This document shows positions 1 to 4,607 of a DNA stretch of 5,893 nt, one piece after another (position 1 is the first letter of the stretch; the number at the start of each line of letters is the position of its first letter). The stretch is from positions 1-5,893 of the forward strand of contig JAAZJF010000158.1 in assembly GCA_012800475.1 (NCBI GenBank). The letters run 5' to 3'. The position numbers and the translations under genes are program-made. The notes beneath the pieces are model-generated. The model worked only from the letters and a program-made list of their open reading frames with translations, did not search any database and was not told the DNA's origin. Source of the DNA: Gammaproteobacteria bacterium. GTDB lineage: Bacteria > Pseudomonadota > Gammaproteobacteria > Pseudomonadales > Pseudomonadaceae.

Positions 1-135
1 GATGAGCAGCGCGCAGCATTTGATAAAGACACAAAGAAAATGCAAGAGCGCATGAAAAAACATATGCAAAAAGGCAGTCACGGCAAGCACTCGGGTGACT
101 ACACCCATAAAAAACATCATCAAACCAGCAACTAA
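1..135 (+). CDS. C-terminal end of a Spy/CpxP-like (LTxxQ-type) small protein, partial
   Basis: Only the last 44 codons are visible, in frame from base 1 to the TAA at 133-135, so the start and any signal peptide lie outside the window. The visible part begins as a charged, probably helical stretch (DEQRAAFDKDTKKMQERMKK) and ends in a His- and Lys-rich tail with six histidines (residues 21, 27, 30, 36, 39 and 40 of the visible part). The helical stretch resembles the end of Spy/CpxP-family periplasmic proteins (LTxxQ fold), which bind unfolded proteins or damp a Cpx-type sensor. The CpxA-type kinase 61 bases downstream on the same strand supports this, and a CpxP-like gene next to the kinase is known in pseudomonads. 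Family assignment rests on composition and neighbourhood, because the defining LTxxQ repeats are not in view. The His-rich tail could bind metal, which is inference. Confidence 0.6.
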   Translation, partial: DEQRAAFDKDTKKMQERMKKHMQKGSHGKHSGDYTHKKHHQTSN

Positions 136-150
136 TATATCAATAGCACA

Positions 151-178
151 CGGCTCAACTCTGATTTGAGCCGTTTTA
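151..178 (+). terminator. Hairpin with short U-run between CpxP-like gene and kinase (weak terminator or attenuator)
   Basis: A perfect 8-bp inverted repeat, CGGCTCAA (151-158) and TTGAGCCG (166-173), encloses a 7-base loop and is followed by TTTTA (174-178). It starts 15 bases after the upstream stop codon. The kinase ribosome binding site begins only 5 bases after the U-run. The short U-run suggests partial termination, which would let kinase expression run below that of the upstream gene. This reading is from structure only. Confidence 0.55.
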
Positions 179-182
179 TGTA

Positions 183-188
183 TAAGGA
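183..188 (+). promoter_or_regulatory. Shine-Dalgarno site of the sensor kinase
   Basis: TAAGGA lies 8 bases before the ATG at 197. This supports that ATG as the start. The hairpin at 151-173 lies just upstream. Confidence 0.7.
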
Positions 189-196
189 CAATCAGC

Positions 197-1507
197 ATGC
201 GTTCATTATTTTGGCGAATATTGGGCGCATTCTGGTTGGCTCTAGGCTTAATGGGTGCCCTCACCTATTTGCTGGTACGCCTATTCAATCAAGATGATTG
301 GATTTTAAATCACCACCCTGGCCTCAAGGATTTTGCGACAACTTGGCTCAGCCTGCATGAGTCGGGAGCCACAGAACCAGCGCTGTATTATTTGCATCAA
401 CAAAAACGTCGTTATCGGATTGAAACACAAATTTTTGATGCCAATGGTTTACCACTGGGCAAAGAGCTCTCCTCGCGCGCCCTTGCTTGGGAAGCTAAGC
501 GTGACTTACAACGTTTGCCGTGGCGCCGCATTACCCAAGAGCTGTCCGATAGCGCCGGTAATAGTTATTTATTTGTCTACCGCATTGCTAACACTGAGCT
601 GGGTGCCTGGCAGCGTAACAATGGTTTACGTCCACTCAGTGCTTTGGTAATTGCTCTGCTGATTCTCAGCGCAATGAGCTTATTGCTGACCCTCTCCATC
701 ACCCGTCCACTGCAGCGTTTACGCAATGCAGTGCATGATTTAGGAGCGAATACCTATCAGCATGATCAGTTAAGTCAGTTGGCCAAGCGGCGTGATGAGC
801 TTGGTGTGCTGGCGGCTGACTTCAATCATATGGGGCAGCGTTTACAAGGCGTTATTAAAAGCCAACGGCAATTATTACGTGATGTCTCGCATGAGTTACG
901 CTCGCCTTTGGCGCGATTGCAAATTGCTTTGGCTTTAGCCGAACGCGGTACTGCTGAGCAGCGCGCTGATTTATGGCCACGCTTACACCTTGAGTGTGAA
1001 CGACTGGATGGCTTGATTGACGAGATTTTGACCTTGGCACGCTTGGATCAAGTGCAAGCTGCGCAACAGCTGATTCATATCGATGAGTTACTGCACAAAC
1101 TGCGTGACGATATGAATCTGTTAATGCCAGAGCAACAGATACGCATTCTGGGCGCACAGCACTGTACCTATAACGGATGGCCGGATGTACTGCAGCGTGC
1201 CTTGGATAACTTACTGCGTAATGCATTACGTTTTAACCCGCCTGCACAACCTATCGAAATCAAAGTGGAGCCGCACGCATCAGGCTTAAGCTTAACGATT
1301 CGTGATCATGGCCCTGGCGTCAGTTCTGAATGGTTGAGCCAACTGGGCAATACTTTTTTTCGGGTACCAGGACAAACACAACAAGGCTATGGCTTGGGCT
1401 TAGCTATTGCTAAACGTGCCATAGAACAACATGGTGGGTATATCGCCTTCAGCAATCATACCGAAGGCGGCTTTGTGGTGACTGTTGAGCTGCCATACAT
1501 AGGCTAA
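197..1507 (+). CDS. cpxA: CpxA-type membrane sensor histidine kinase
   Basis: This 436-residue protein has the full layout of an inner-membrane two-component sensor. TM1 is at about 8-29, followed by a periplasmic domain of about 115 residues and TM2 at about 147-167. A HAMP linker follows (about 168-222, beginning ITRPLQRLR). The dimerisation helix carries the phospho-accepting His232 in SHELRSPLARL. The ATPase domain has an N box (DNLLRNALRF, 337-346), G1 (DHGPG, 370-374), an F box (FFRV, 387-390) and G2 (GYGLGLAIA, 397-405). All catalytic motifs are intact, so it should autophosphorylate and pass phosphate to an OmpR-family regulator, probably a CpxR homologue encoded upstream of the window. 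Length and H-box match CpxA (E. coli CpxA is about 457 residues), and the CpxP-like neighbour fits an envelope-stress role. The periplasmic sensor domain diverges, so the exact signal is uncertain. A T7 run at 1354-1360 encodes the F box. There is no clear terminator before the convergent nitroreductase. Confidence 0.88.
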   Translation: MRSLFWRILGAFWLALGLMGALTYLLVRLFNQDDWILNHHPGLKDFATTWLSLHESGATEPALYYLHQQKRRYRIETQIFDANGLPLGKELSSRALAWEAKRDLQRLPWRRITQELSDSAGNSYLFVYRIANTELGAWQRNNGLRPLSALVIALLILSAMSLLLTLSITRPLQRLRNAVHDLGANTYQHDQLSQLAKRRDELGVLAADFNHMGQRLQGVIKSQRQLLRDVSHELRSPLARLQIALALAERGTAEQRADLWPRLHLECERLDGLIDEILTLARLDQVQAAQQLIHIDELLHKLRDDMNLLMPEQQIRILGAQHCTYNGWPDVLQRALDNLLRNALRFNPPAQPIEIKVEPHASGLSLTIRDHGPGVSSEWLSQLGNTFFRVPGQTQQGYGLGLAIAKRAIEQHGGYIAFSNHTEGGFVVTVELPYIG

Positions 1508-1512
1508 CAGTA

Positions 1513-2073
1513 CTATTGTGGCCAGGCTTGCACATGCGGCGCTGGATCCACTACCGGCGGGTTGCGCAAAGCATTGATGGGTGTTCCCAGGTACATATAG
1601 GCCACCACGTGCTCATTTGCCTGCAAGCCTAAACCTTGATTCACACTTGGCATCTGCGCAACCGGCCCTGTACGCCATACAGCGCCTAAACCTTGTGCTT
1701 GCGCTGCAAGTAAAATGCCATGTGCTGCACAGCCTGCTGTAATCATTTGCTCATCAGTGGGTACTTTATGCTGTTCGGTCAGAGTGGCAATGACGAGAAC
1801 CAGTAAAGGAGCGCGTAATGGCATGGCGCGTGTTTTTTCTATCAGCGCGCTGTCGGCGTCGGGTGTCGTTGTGAGTAACCCTTCGACAAACAGCTCACCT
1901 AAAGCATGGCGGCTATCGCCTTGTATGGTTAAAAAGCGATAGGGACATAACTGCCCATGGTCAGGCGCACGTAGAGCAGCACGCAACATAATCTCAAGCT
2001 GTTCAGCGTTGGGAGCAGGCTCTTGCAAGCGTGGGACTGAGACGCGTTTTAATAACAAGTTGATAGCATCCAT
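1513..2073 (-). CDS. YdjA-type nitroreductase family flavoprotein
   Basis: This 186-residue protein is close in length and sequence pattern to E. coli YdjA (about 183 residues), a minimal FMN-dependent NAD(P)H nitroreductase that works as a cytoplasmic dimer. The recognisable N-terminus is MDAINLLLKRVSVPRLQEPAP, with an FMN-contact region around Arg10 and Ser12. Next come RAALRAPDHGQ (31-41, including the family's APDH motif), HKVP (102-105), AGCAAHG (113-119), GAVWRTG (130-136, equivalent to GGIWRSG in YdjA) and YLGTP (161-165). The family reduces nitroaromatics in vitro, but the physiological substrate is not settled. Val replaces the second Arg of the RRS motif seen in YdjA; I believe this is normal for pseudomonad members. 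The ATG at 2073 has AGGAG 7 bases upstream. The gene converges on the kinase with only 5 bases between the stop codons and lies 148 bases downstream of the YkgJ-like gene on the same strand, probably with its own promoter. Confidence 0.9.
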   Translation of the reverse strand: MDAINLLLKRVSVPRLQEPAPNAEQLEIMLRAALRAPDHGQLCPYRFLTIQGDSRHALGELFVEGLLTTTPDADSALIEKTRAMPLRAPLLVLVIATLTEQHKVPTDEQMITAGCAAHGILLAAQAQGLGAVWRTGPVAQMPSVNQGLGLQANEHVVAYMYLGTPINALRNPPVVDPAPHVQAWPQ

Positions 2074-2080
2074 CGTAGTG

Positions 2081-2085
2081 CTCCT
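2081..2085 (-). promoter_or_regulatory. Shine-Dalgarno site of the nitroreductase
   Basis: AGGAG on the minus strand lies 7 bases before the ATG at 2073 and confirms that start. A 10-bp palindrome, TTGATATCAA (2092-2101), sits just upstream in the leader. Confidence 0.75.
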
Positions 2086-2132
2086 GTGTTGTTGATATCA
2101 AATAAGCAATGATTCTTAATTGCTAGTAAGAC

Positions 2133-2161
2133 ATCATAAACAATCCTAAGGCTATAACCAA
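2133..2161 (-). promoter_or_regulatory. Putative sigma-70 promoter of the nitroreductase
   Basis: On the minus strand, TTGGTT (2161-2156) and TATGAT (2138-2133) are separated by exactly 17 bases. The -10 matches consensus at 5 of 6 positions and the -35 at 3 of 6. Transcription would begin near 2126 and give a leader of about 50 bases before the ATG at 2073. The -35 lies inside one arm of the inverted repeat at 2151-2181, which suggests control by a DNA-binding protein. Prediction from motif and spacing only. Confidence 0.45.
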
Positions 2162-2181
2162 CCGTAACGCTAGGTTATAGC
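2151..2181. repeat. 9-bp inverted repeat between YkgJ-like gene and nitroreductase
   Basis: GCTATAACC (2151-2159) and GGTTATAGC (2173-2181) are exact reverse complements separated by 13 bases. No T-run follows on the minus strand, so it is not a typical intrinsic terminator for the YkgJ-like gene. Half-sites with centres 22 bp apart, about two helical turns, and overlap with the putative -35 make a repressor or activator operator the more likely reading. A hairpin in read-through mRNA is also possible. Confidence 0.5.
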
Positions 2182-2221
2182 TATTGAGCACCTGATGGCT
2201 TCGCTTTGATATCGCTGATGC

Positions 2222-2593
2222 TTAAGCAACCCGTTCAGGGTGCAGATCAGGTTGTGCGGGAGGTTCTAAAGGATCAAGTCCATGTGCAGCTCGAGCAGCA
2301 TCACATTGTGCGTTGTGCACGCCTCCCTCCCAAGATGCTTGAAATTCTTGGCAACTGGAGGAGCGCTGCTCATACATGGCGCAGCGTACACCTTGGCCAA
2401 CATCGCCCATTAAAGCGCTGCAACGTGCAGGCTTACGATCGGTGCCGATCATCGCAACAAAGGTTGAGTTAATCGCTACAACAGCATCGTCAGGTACACA
2501 GCCGCCTGCAGATTGGCATTCGCCCCAGAAAAAAGACACACGAAAATGCGCGCAGCATGCACCGCAGGTTAAGCAAGGATTGGGGTTTGACAT
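2222..2593 (-). CDS. YkgJ-family cysteine-cluster (CxxCxxCC) protein
   Basis: This 123-residue cytoplasmic protein has ten cysteines. The N-terminal signature CLTCGACC (7-14) is the CxxCxxCC motif of the YkgJ/UPF0153 family, thought to bind zinc or an iron-sulfur cluster. It continues HFRVSFFWGEC (16-26), GTDRKPARC (50-58), C71-AMYEQRSSSC81-EF and NAQC97-DAARAAHGL, which follows the pseudomonad family pattern throughout. The biochemical role of the family is unknown. The first in-frame ATG after an upstream in-frame stop is at 2593, and there is no alternative GTG or TTG, so the start is well fixed by frame. However, it has no Shine-Dalgarno sequence (the preceding bases are ATACCTATC). A short overlapping frame with a good AAGGAG begins upstream (2637-2569) and may supply ribosomes by coupling. 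The C-terminal tail (about 106-123) is Pro-rich and probably disordered. Confidence 0.85.
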   Translation of the reverse strand: MSNPNPCLTCGACCAHFRVSFFWGECQSAGGCVPDDAVVAINSTFVAMIGTDRKPARCSALMGDVGQGVRCAMYEQRSSSCQEFQASWEGGVHNAQCDAARAAHGLDPLEPPAQPDLHPERVA

Positions 2594-2637
2594 GATAGGT
2601 ATTGACCATAAGATACCGGCCCGGGCCGGCGCAGCAT
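2569..2637 (-). CDS. Possible 22-codon leader peptide overlapping the YkgJ-like start
   Basis: On the minus strand an ATG at 2637 follows AAGGAG (2653-2648) with a 10-base spacer, the only good ribosome binding site near the YkgJ-like gene. The frame runs 22 codons (beginning MLRRPGPVSYG) to a TAA at 2571-2569, passing over the YkgJ-like ATG (2593) in another frame and ending 22 bases inside that gene. It resembles no known protein. It could be a translated leader that couples initiation of the downstream gene, or a chance frame. Confidence 0.3.
   Translation of the reverse strand: MLRRPGPVSYGQYLSCQTPILA
2616..2629. repeat. 14-bp all-GC perfect palindrome upstream of the YkgJ-like gene
   Basis: CCGGCCCGGGCCGG is identical to its reverse complement and stands in AT-rich flanks, 23 bases upstream of the YkgJ-like ATG and inside the putative leader frame. 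In RNA it could fold into a short, very stable stem (5 bp with a 4-base loop) affecting ribosome access. It could also be a protein-binding site. Function is not known. Confidence 0.5.
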
Positions 2638-2746
2638 TATTTTAGCGCTCCTTGAAAAAAACAGGGTACTGGTATTTTATAATTTTTCTGTTAAAGATAT
2701 GGCTCTGCATATGCATCTAGGTTCTAATACGTCAGTGCGAAATACT

Positions 2747-2774
2747 TTGTACTTGTGTAGAGTATTATTATAAC
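2747..2774 (+). promoter_or_regulatory. Putative sigma-70 promoter of cyaB
   Basis: TTGTAC (2747-2752) and TATAAC (2769-2774) are separated by 16 bases. Transcription would start near 2781, giving a leader of about 29 bases to the ATG at 2810. The alternative TTG at 2786 would then be only about 5 bases from the RNA 5' end, which favours the ATG. A shifted alternative, TTGTGT (2753-2758) with TATAAG (2775-2780), is also possible. Confidence 0.4.
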
Positions 2775-2809
2775 TATAAGATTAATTGCGATACGGATGT
2801 TTAAAATTA

Positions 2810-4228
2810 ATGGATATTTCTCCTCCAAAAACAACTATAAATATATCTAAAACAATTAAAACTCAAGAGTACTGTTTGCGCATACTTGGGTACTTTTTTA
2901 TTGCTGTGGTTGTTAGTAGTGGCCTGTACACTGATTTTTTTGCAAGTGACCTACTTTTTTTGATTCCCTATGCCCTGCTCTATCCCCATATTATTTATTT
3001 TGTAGGGCGTCATGTTGAAGATCAATACATAAAGCCCTTCTATGTTTTAAAAATAGCCTTAGATGCTACGCATACTGTATTGGTTGCTGCATTATTGAGT
3101 TTTCCTGTAATCCCCACCCTGCTTGGTTTCTTGATTATCACCTTTACTACTCTTATTACGGGTGGTGTGCGCCTGATGCTGCCCATTGTCAGTGGGCTGC
3201 TGGTATTAATAGGGCTGATTTGGTTTGTTTTTAATCCGGTGATTATCGTAGAGACACCTTTTTTAATGACGTTAATGAGTGTCATTGTGGCTGGGGTGTT
3301 TATTTGCTTAATGTCGTATTTTGTCTATTTTCAAGGGGTTAAACTAAATCAAGCACAGCGCAAGGTACAACGTGAGCAGGAGAAGTATCAAAGTTTGCTG
3401 CAAGATTTGACGAAATACTTACCAGCTCAATTGTGCGAGAAAATATTGACGGGTAAACGCCCAGCAAAAATTGTGAATCAACGTCAAAAAATGACTGTAT
3501 TTTTTTCAGATATTAAAGGTTTTACTGAATTAGCAGAGGAGCTTGAAGCTGAAGCCTTAACCGATTTATTAAATAACTACCTGAATGAAATGGCAAGAAT
3601 TGCCTTAGAGTATGGTGGCACTATTGATAAATTTATTGGCGATAGCATCATGGTGTTTTTTGGTGATTTACCGTCACAATGTGTGAAAAAAGATGCGCAT
3701 GCTGCTGTTGCTATGGCCATCGCGATGCGTGAGCATATGAAAACTCTGCAGCGCGAATGGCGCGCGCAAGGTATTACTAAACCATTAGAAATACGCATGG
3801 GAATTAACACAGGCTATTGCACTGTCGGTAATTTCGGCTCCGATGCGCGTATGGATTACACTATTATTGGCCGCGAGGTGAACTTGGCCAGCCGCTTAGA
3901 GAGCACGGCTCAAGCAGGTGAAATCCTCATCTCATATGAAACCTACTCGCTGACCAATGATCTGGTGAAGTCAGATGCTAAGGGGCGGGTCGCGATGAAA
4001 GGTTTTTCTAGGCCCATTGAAATCTTTCAAGTGGTCGACTTCTACACGAATCTGCGGCTCAAAGAGCGCCAAGTTCAGTATGAAATGCCAGGTTTTGTGA
4101 TGCTGCTCGATAAAAACAGCATACAAAGCAAAGATGGTAAGCACATTCAATATGCACTCAAGCATGCCAATACCTATTTTAATGATCAGCCGGCTGATGC
4201 AGTAACTGATATACCTCGTGCTCAGTAA
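2810..4228 (+). CDS. cyaB: CyaB-type membrane adenylate cyclase (MASE2 + class III catalytic domain)
   Basis: This 472-residue enzyme should convert ATP to cAMP. The N-terminal half (about 22-175) has about six hydrophobic segments in the pattern of the MASE2 membrane sensor domain (LRILGYFF near 23-30, FLIPYALLYPHIIYFVGR near 50-67). A coiled linker (about 177-200) leads to the class III cyclase domain (about 225-410). The metal-binding aspartates are Asp234 (FFSDIKGFT) and Asp278 (DKFIGDS). Lys274 and Thr351 (MDYTIIG) are the expected adenine-selecting pair, and Asn358 and Arg362 (VNLASR) stabilise the transition state. Lys with Thr rather than Asp marks class IIIb, the bicarbonate-responsive subgroup that includes P. 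aeruginosa CyaB, the main cAMP source for Vfr. A C-terminal extension of about 60 residues includes MPGFVMLLD. Translation could begin at TTG 2786, adding 8 residues, but the promoter position favours ATG 2810, whose Shine-Dalgarno sequence is weak (CGGA, 12 bases away). The 3' end overlaps the convergent glutaredoxin-like gene by 50 bases. The 5' half is AT-rich with several T6-T7 runs. Confidence 0.9.
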   Translation: MDISPPKTTINISKTIKTQEYCLRILGYFFIAVVVSSGLYTDFFASDLLFLIPYALLYPHIIYFVGRHVEDQYIKPFYVLKIALDATHTVLVAALLSFPVIPTLLGFLIITFTTLITGGVRLMLPIVSGLLVLIGLIWFVFNPVIIVETPFLMTLMSVIVAGVFICLMSYFVYFQGVKLNQAQRKVQREQEKYQSLLQDLTKYLPAQLCEKILTGKRPAKIVNQRQKMTVFFSDIKGFTELAEELEAEALTDLLNNYLNEMARIALEYGGTIDKFIGDSIMVFFGDLPSQCVKKDAHAAVAMAIAMREHMKTLQREWRAQGITKPLEIRMGINTGYCTVGNFGSDARMDYTIIGREVNLASRLESTAQAGEILISYETYSLTNDLVKSDAKGRVAMKGFSRPIEIFQVVDFYTNLRLKERQVQYEMPGFVMLLDKNSIQSKDGKHIQYALKHANTYFNDQPADAVTDIPRAQ

Positions 4229-4430
4229 AAGGCCAGTTGAGCTCCTGTCCGTTATCGATGCGGCGCAATACGGGAATCGTTAACGCATAGCGTTCAAGCC
4301 AGTCAGCTGAATCAATAATGTCACGCAGCTCGACGATCAGGCCTTGAGCGACAAAGGGTTGTAACACCTGCTCTGCTGTCTCACACAAATGGCAACCTAA
4401 TGTGCCAAATAACTCACAATGAATGTCCAT
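4179..4430 (-). CDS. Small glutaredoxin-like protein (DUF836/Glrx-like)
   Basis: This 83-residue cytoplasmic protein has a minimal thioredoxin-fold pattern: a first strand (HCELFGT, 4-10), a CxxC redox motif CHLC at 13-16, a helix, a second strand (LIVELRDI) and the cis-proline segment TIPVL with Pro53. LFGTLGCHLCE with a following Y-x-L-x-IPVL is characteristic of the short Glrx-like (DUF836) family, usually 75-90 residues, so it appears full length. Both active-site cysteines are present, and an extra Cys5 lies in the first strand. A dithiol redox role is inferred; no substrate is known. The ATG at 4430 has no clear Shine-Dalgarno sequence. Its last 50 bases, including the stop at 4181-4179, lie inside the cyaB coding region on the opposite strand, so the two transcripts overlap. 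Confidence 0.82.
   Translation of the reverse strand: MDIHCELFGTLGCHLCETAEQVLQPFVAQGLIVELRDIIDSADWLERYALTIPVLRRIDNGQELNWPFTEHEVYQLLHQPADH
4185..4198. repeat. 14-bp perfect palindrome in the cyaB/glutaredoxin overlap
   Basis: ATCAGCCGGCTGAT equals its own reverse complement. It lies 3 bases before the glutaredoxin-like stop codon and 27 bases before the cyaB stop, within both coding regions. Because of its phase it encodes Gln-Pro-Ala-Asp in both genes. It could fold as a 5-bp stem in either mRNA, but no T-run follows on either strand, so it is not a standard terminator. Confidence 0.55.
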
Positions 4431-4479
4431 ACAATTTTAATGTCTCAGGGTTGTTGAAAGCTGTCGCTAAAAAGAATAA

Positions 4480-4518
4480 AAAACCAGCTAAAAGTGTCTA
4501 AAACCTGATAAAGTGTCG
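4480..4518. repeat. Imperfect tandem repeat, period about 20 bases
   Basis: Copy one (4480-4499) and copy two (4500-4518) both read AAAACC, about five variable bases, then AAAGTGTC. They differ by a few substitutions and one base of length. The -35 of the putative glutaredoxin promoter (4495-4500) falls at the junction. Two aligned half-sites about two helical turns apart would suit a DNA-binding regulator, but chance duplication cannot be excluded. Confidence 0.45.
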
Positions 4519-4525
4519 CGAAGTT

Positions 4526-4543
4526 AGAATATATGAATATTCT
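4526..4543. repeat. 7-bp inverted repeat AGAATAT-ATGA-ATATTCT
   Basis: AGAATAT (4526-4532) and ATATTCT (4537-4543) are exact reverse complements around a 4-base spacer. The repeat ends immediately before an upstream in-frame ATG (4544) of the methyltransferase. It could be an operator or simply AT-rich sequence with symmetry. Confidence 0.4.
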
Positions 4544-4592
4544 ATGTATTTGTGCGATACTCAAAGGGTTATTATTTTAGAGGCTTTTTTAT

Positions 4593-4607
4593 ATGCTGAC
4601 TTCATGA
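4593..4607 (+). other. Four-codon mini-frame coupled to the methyltransferase start
   Basis: AGAGG (4579-4583) is 9 bases before the ATG at 4593, which opens a frame of Met-Leu-Thr-Ser followed by TGA (4605-4607). That stop overlaps the methyltransferase ATG (4604) as ATGA, the usual geometry for termination-reinitiation coupling. The methyltransferase ATG itself has no ribosome binding site at normal distance. Reading the mini-frame as a translated leader is inference. Confidence 0.3.

Larger units (their letters stand above)
2594..2809. promoter_or_regulatory. Divergent intergenic region between YkgJ-like gene and cyaB
   Basis: This 216-base gap must hold the promoters for both divergent genes. 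It contains the GC palindrome (2616-2629), the leader frame, and a perfect TATAAT at 2678-2683 on the plus strand with TTGAAA at 2652-2657. That spacing is 20 bases, longer than optimal. It also contains TGCATATGCA (2706-2715, palindrome) and the better-spaced cyaB promoter at 2747-2774. I see no classical CRP/Vfr site (TGTGA-N6-TCACA). No convincing minus-strand promoter for the YkgJ-like gene stood out. Confidence 0.5.
4431..4603. promoter_or_regulatory. Divergent regulatory region between glutaredoxin-like gene and methyltransferase
   Basis: This 173-base gap holds divergent promoters. For the glutaredoxin-like gene, TAGACA (4500-4495) and TATTCT (4478-4473) on the minus strand are spaced by 16 bases. 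That would start RNA near 4466 with a leader of about 36 bases. For the methyltransferase no promoter stood out. The region also has an imperfect 20-base tandem duplication (4480-4518), a 7-bp inverted repeat (4526-4543) and a 4-codon mini-frame (4593-4607). Confidence 0.45.

Noticed and set aside
855..1226. 123-codon open frame on the minus strand inside the kinase gene
   Set aside because: It lies opposite the well-supported kinase catalytic domain, has a composition typical of antisense frames and no recognisable domain or ribosome binding site.
2206..2645. Plus-strand open frames opposite the YkgJ-like gene
   Set aside because: The minus-strand protein has the full CxxCxxCC family pattern; the plus frames resemble nothing and are shadows.
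2786..2809. TTG at 2786 as the cyaB start
   Set aside because: It adds only 8 unremarkable residues and would lie about 5 bases from the predicted transcription start; ATG 2810 is preferred, though its ribosome binding site is weak.
3040..4165. Minus-strand open frames within cyaB
   Set aside because: They are antisense to conserved membrane and catalytic segments and have no coding features of their own.
4544..4603. ATG at 4544 as the methyltransferase start
   Set aside because: The 20-residue extension does not look like the family N-terminus, has no Shine-Dalgarno sequence and directly follows an inverted repeat that looks regulatory.
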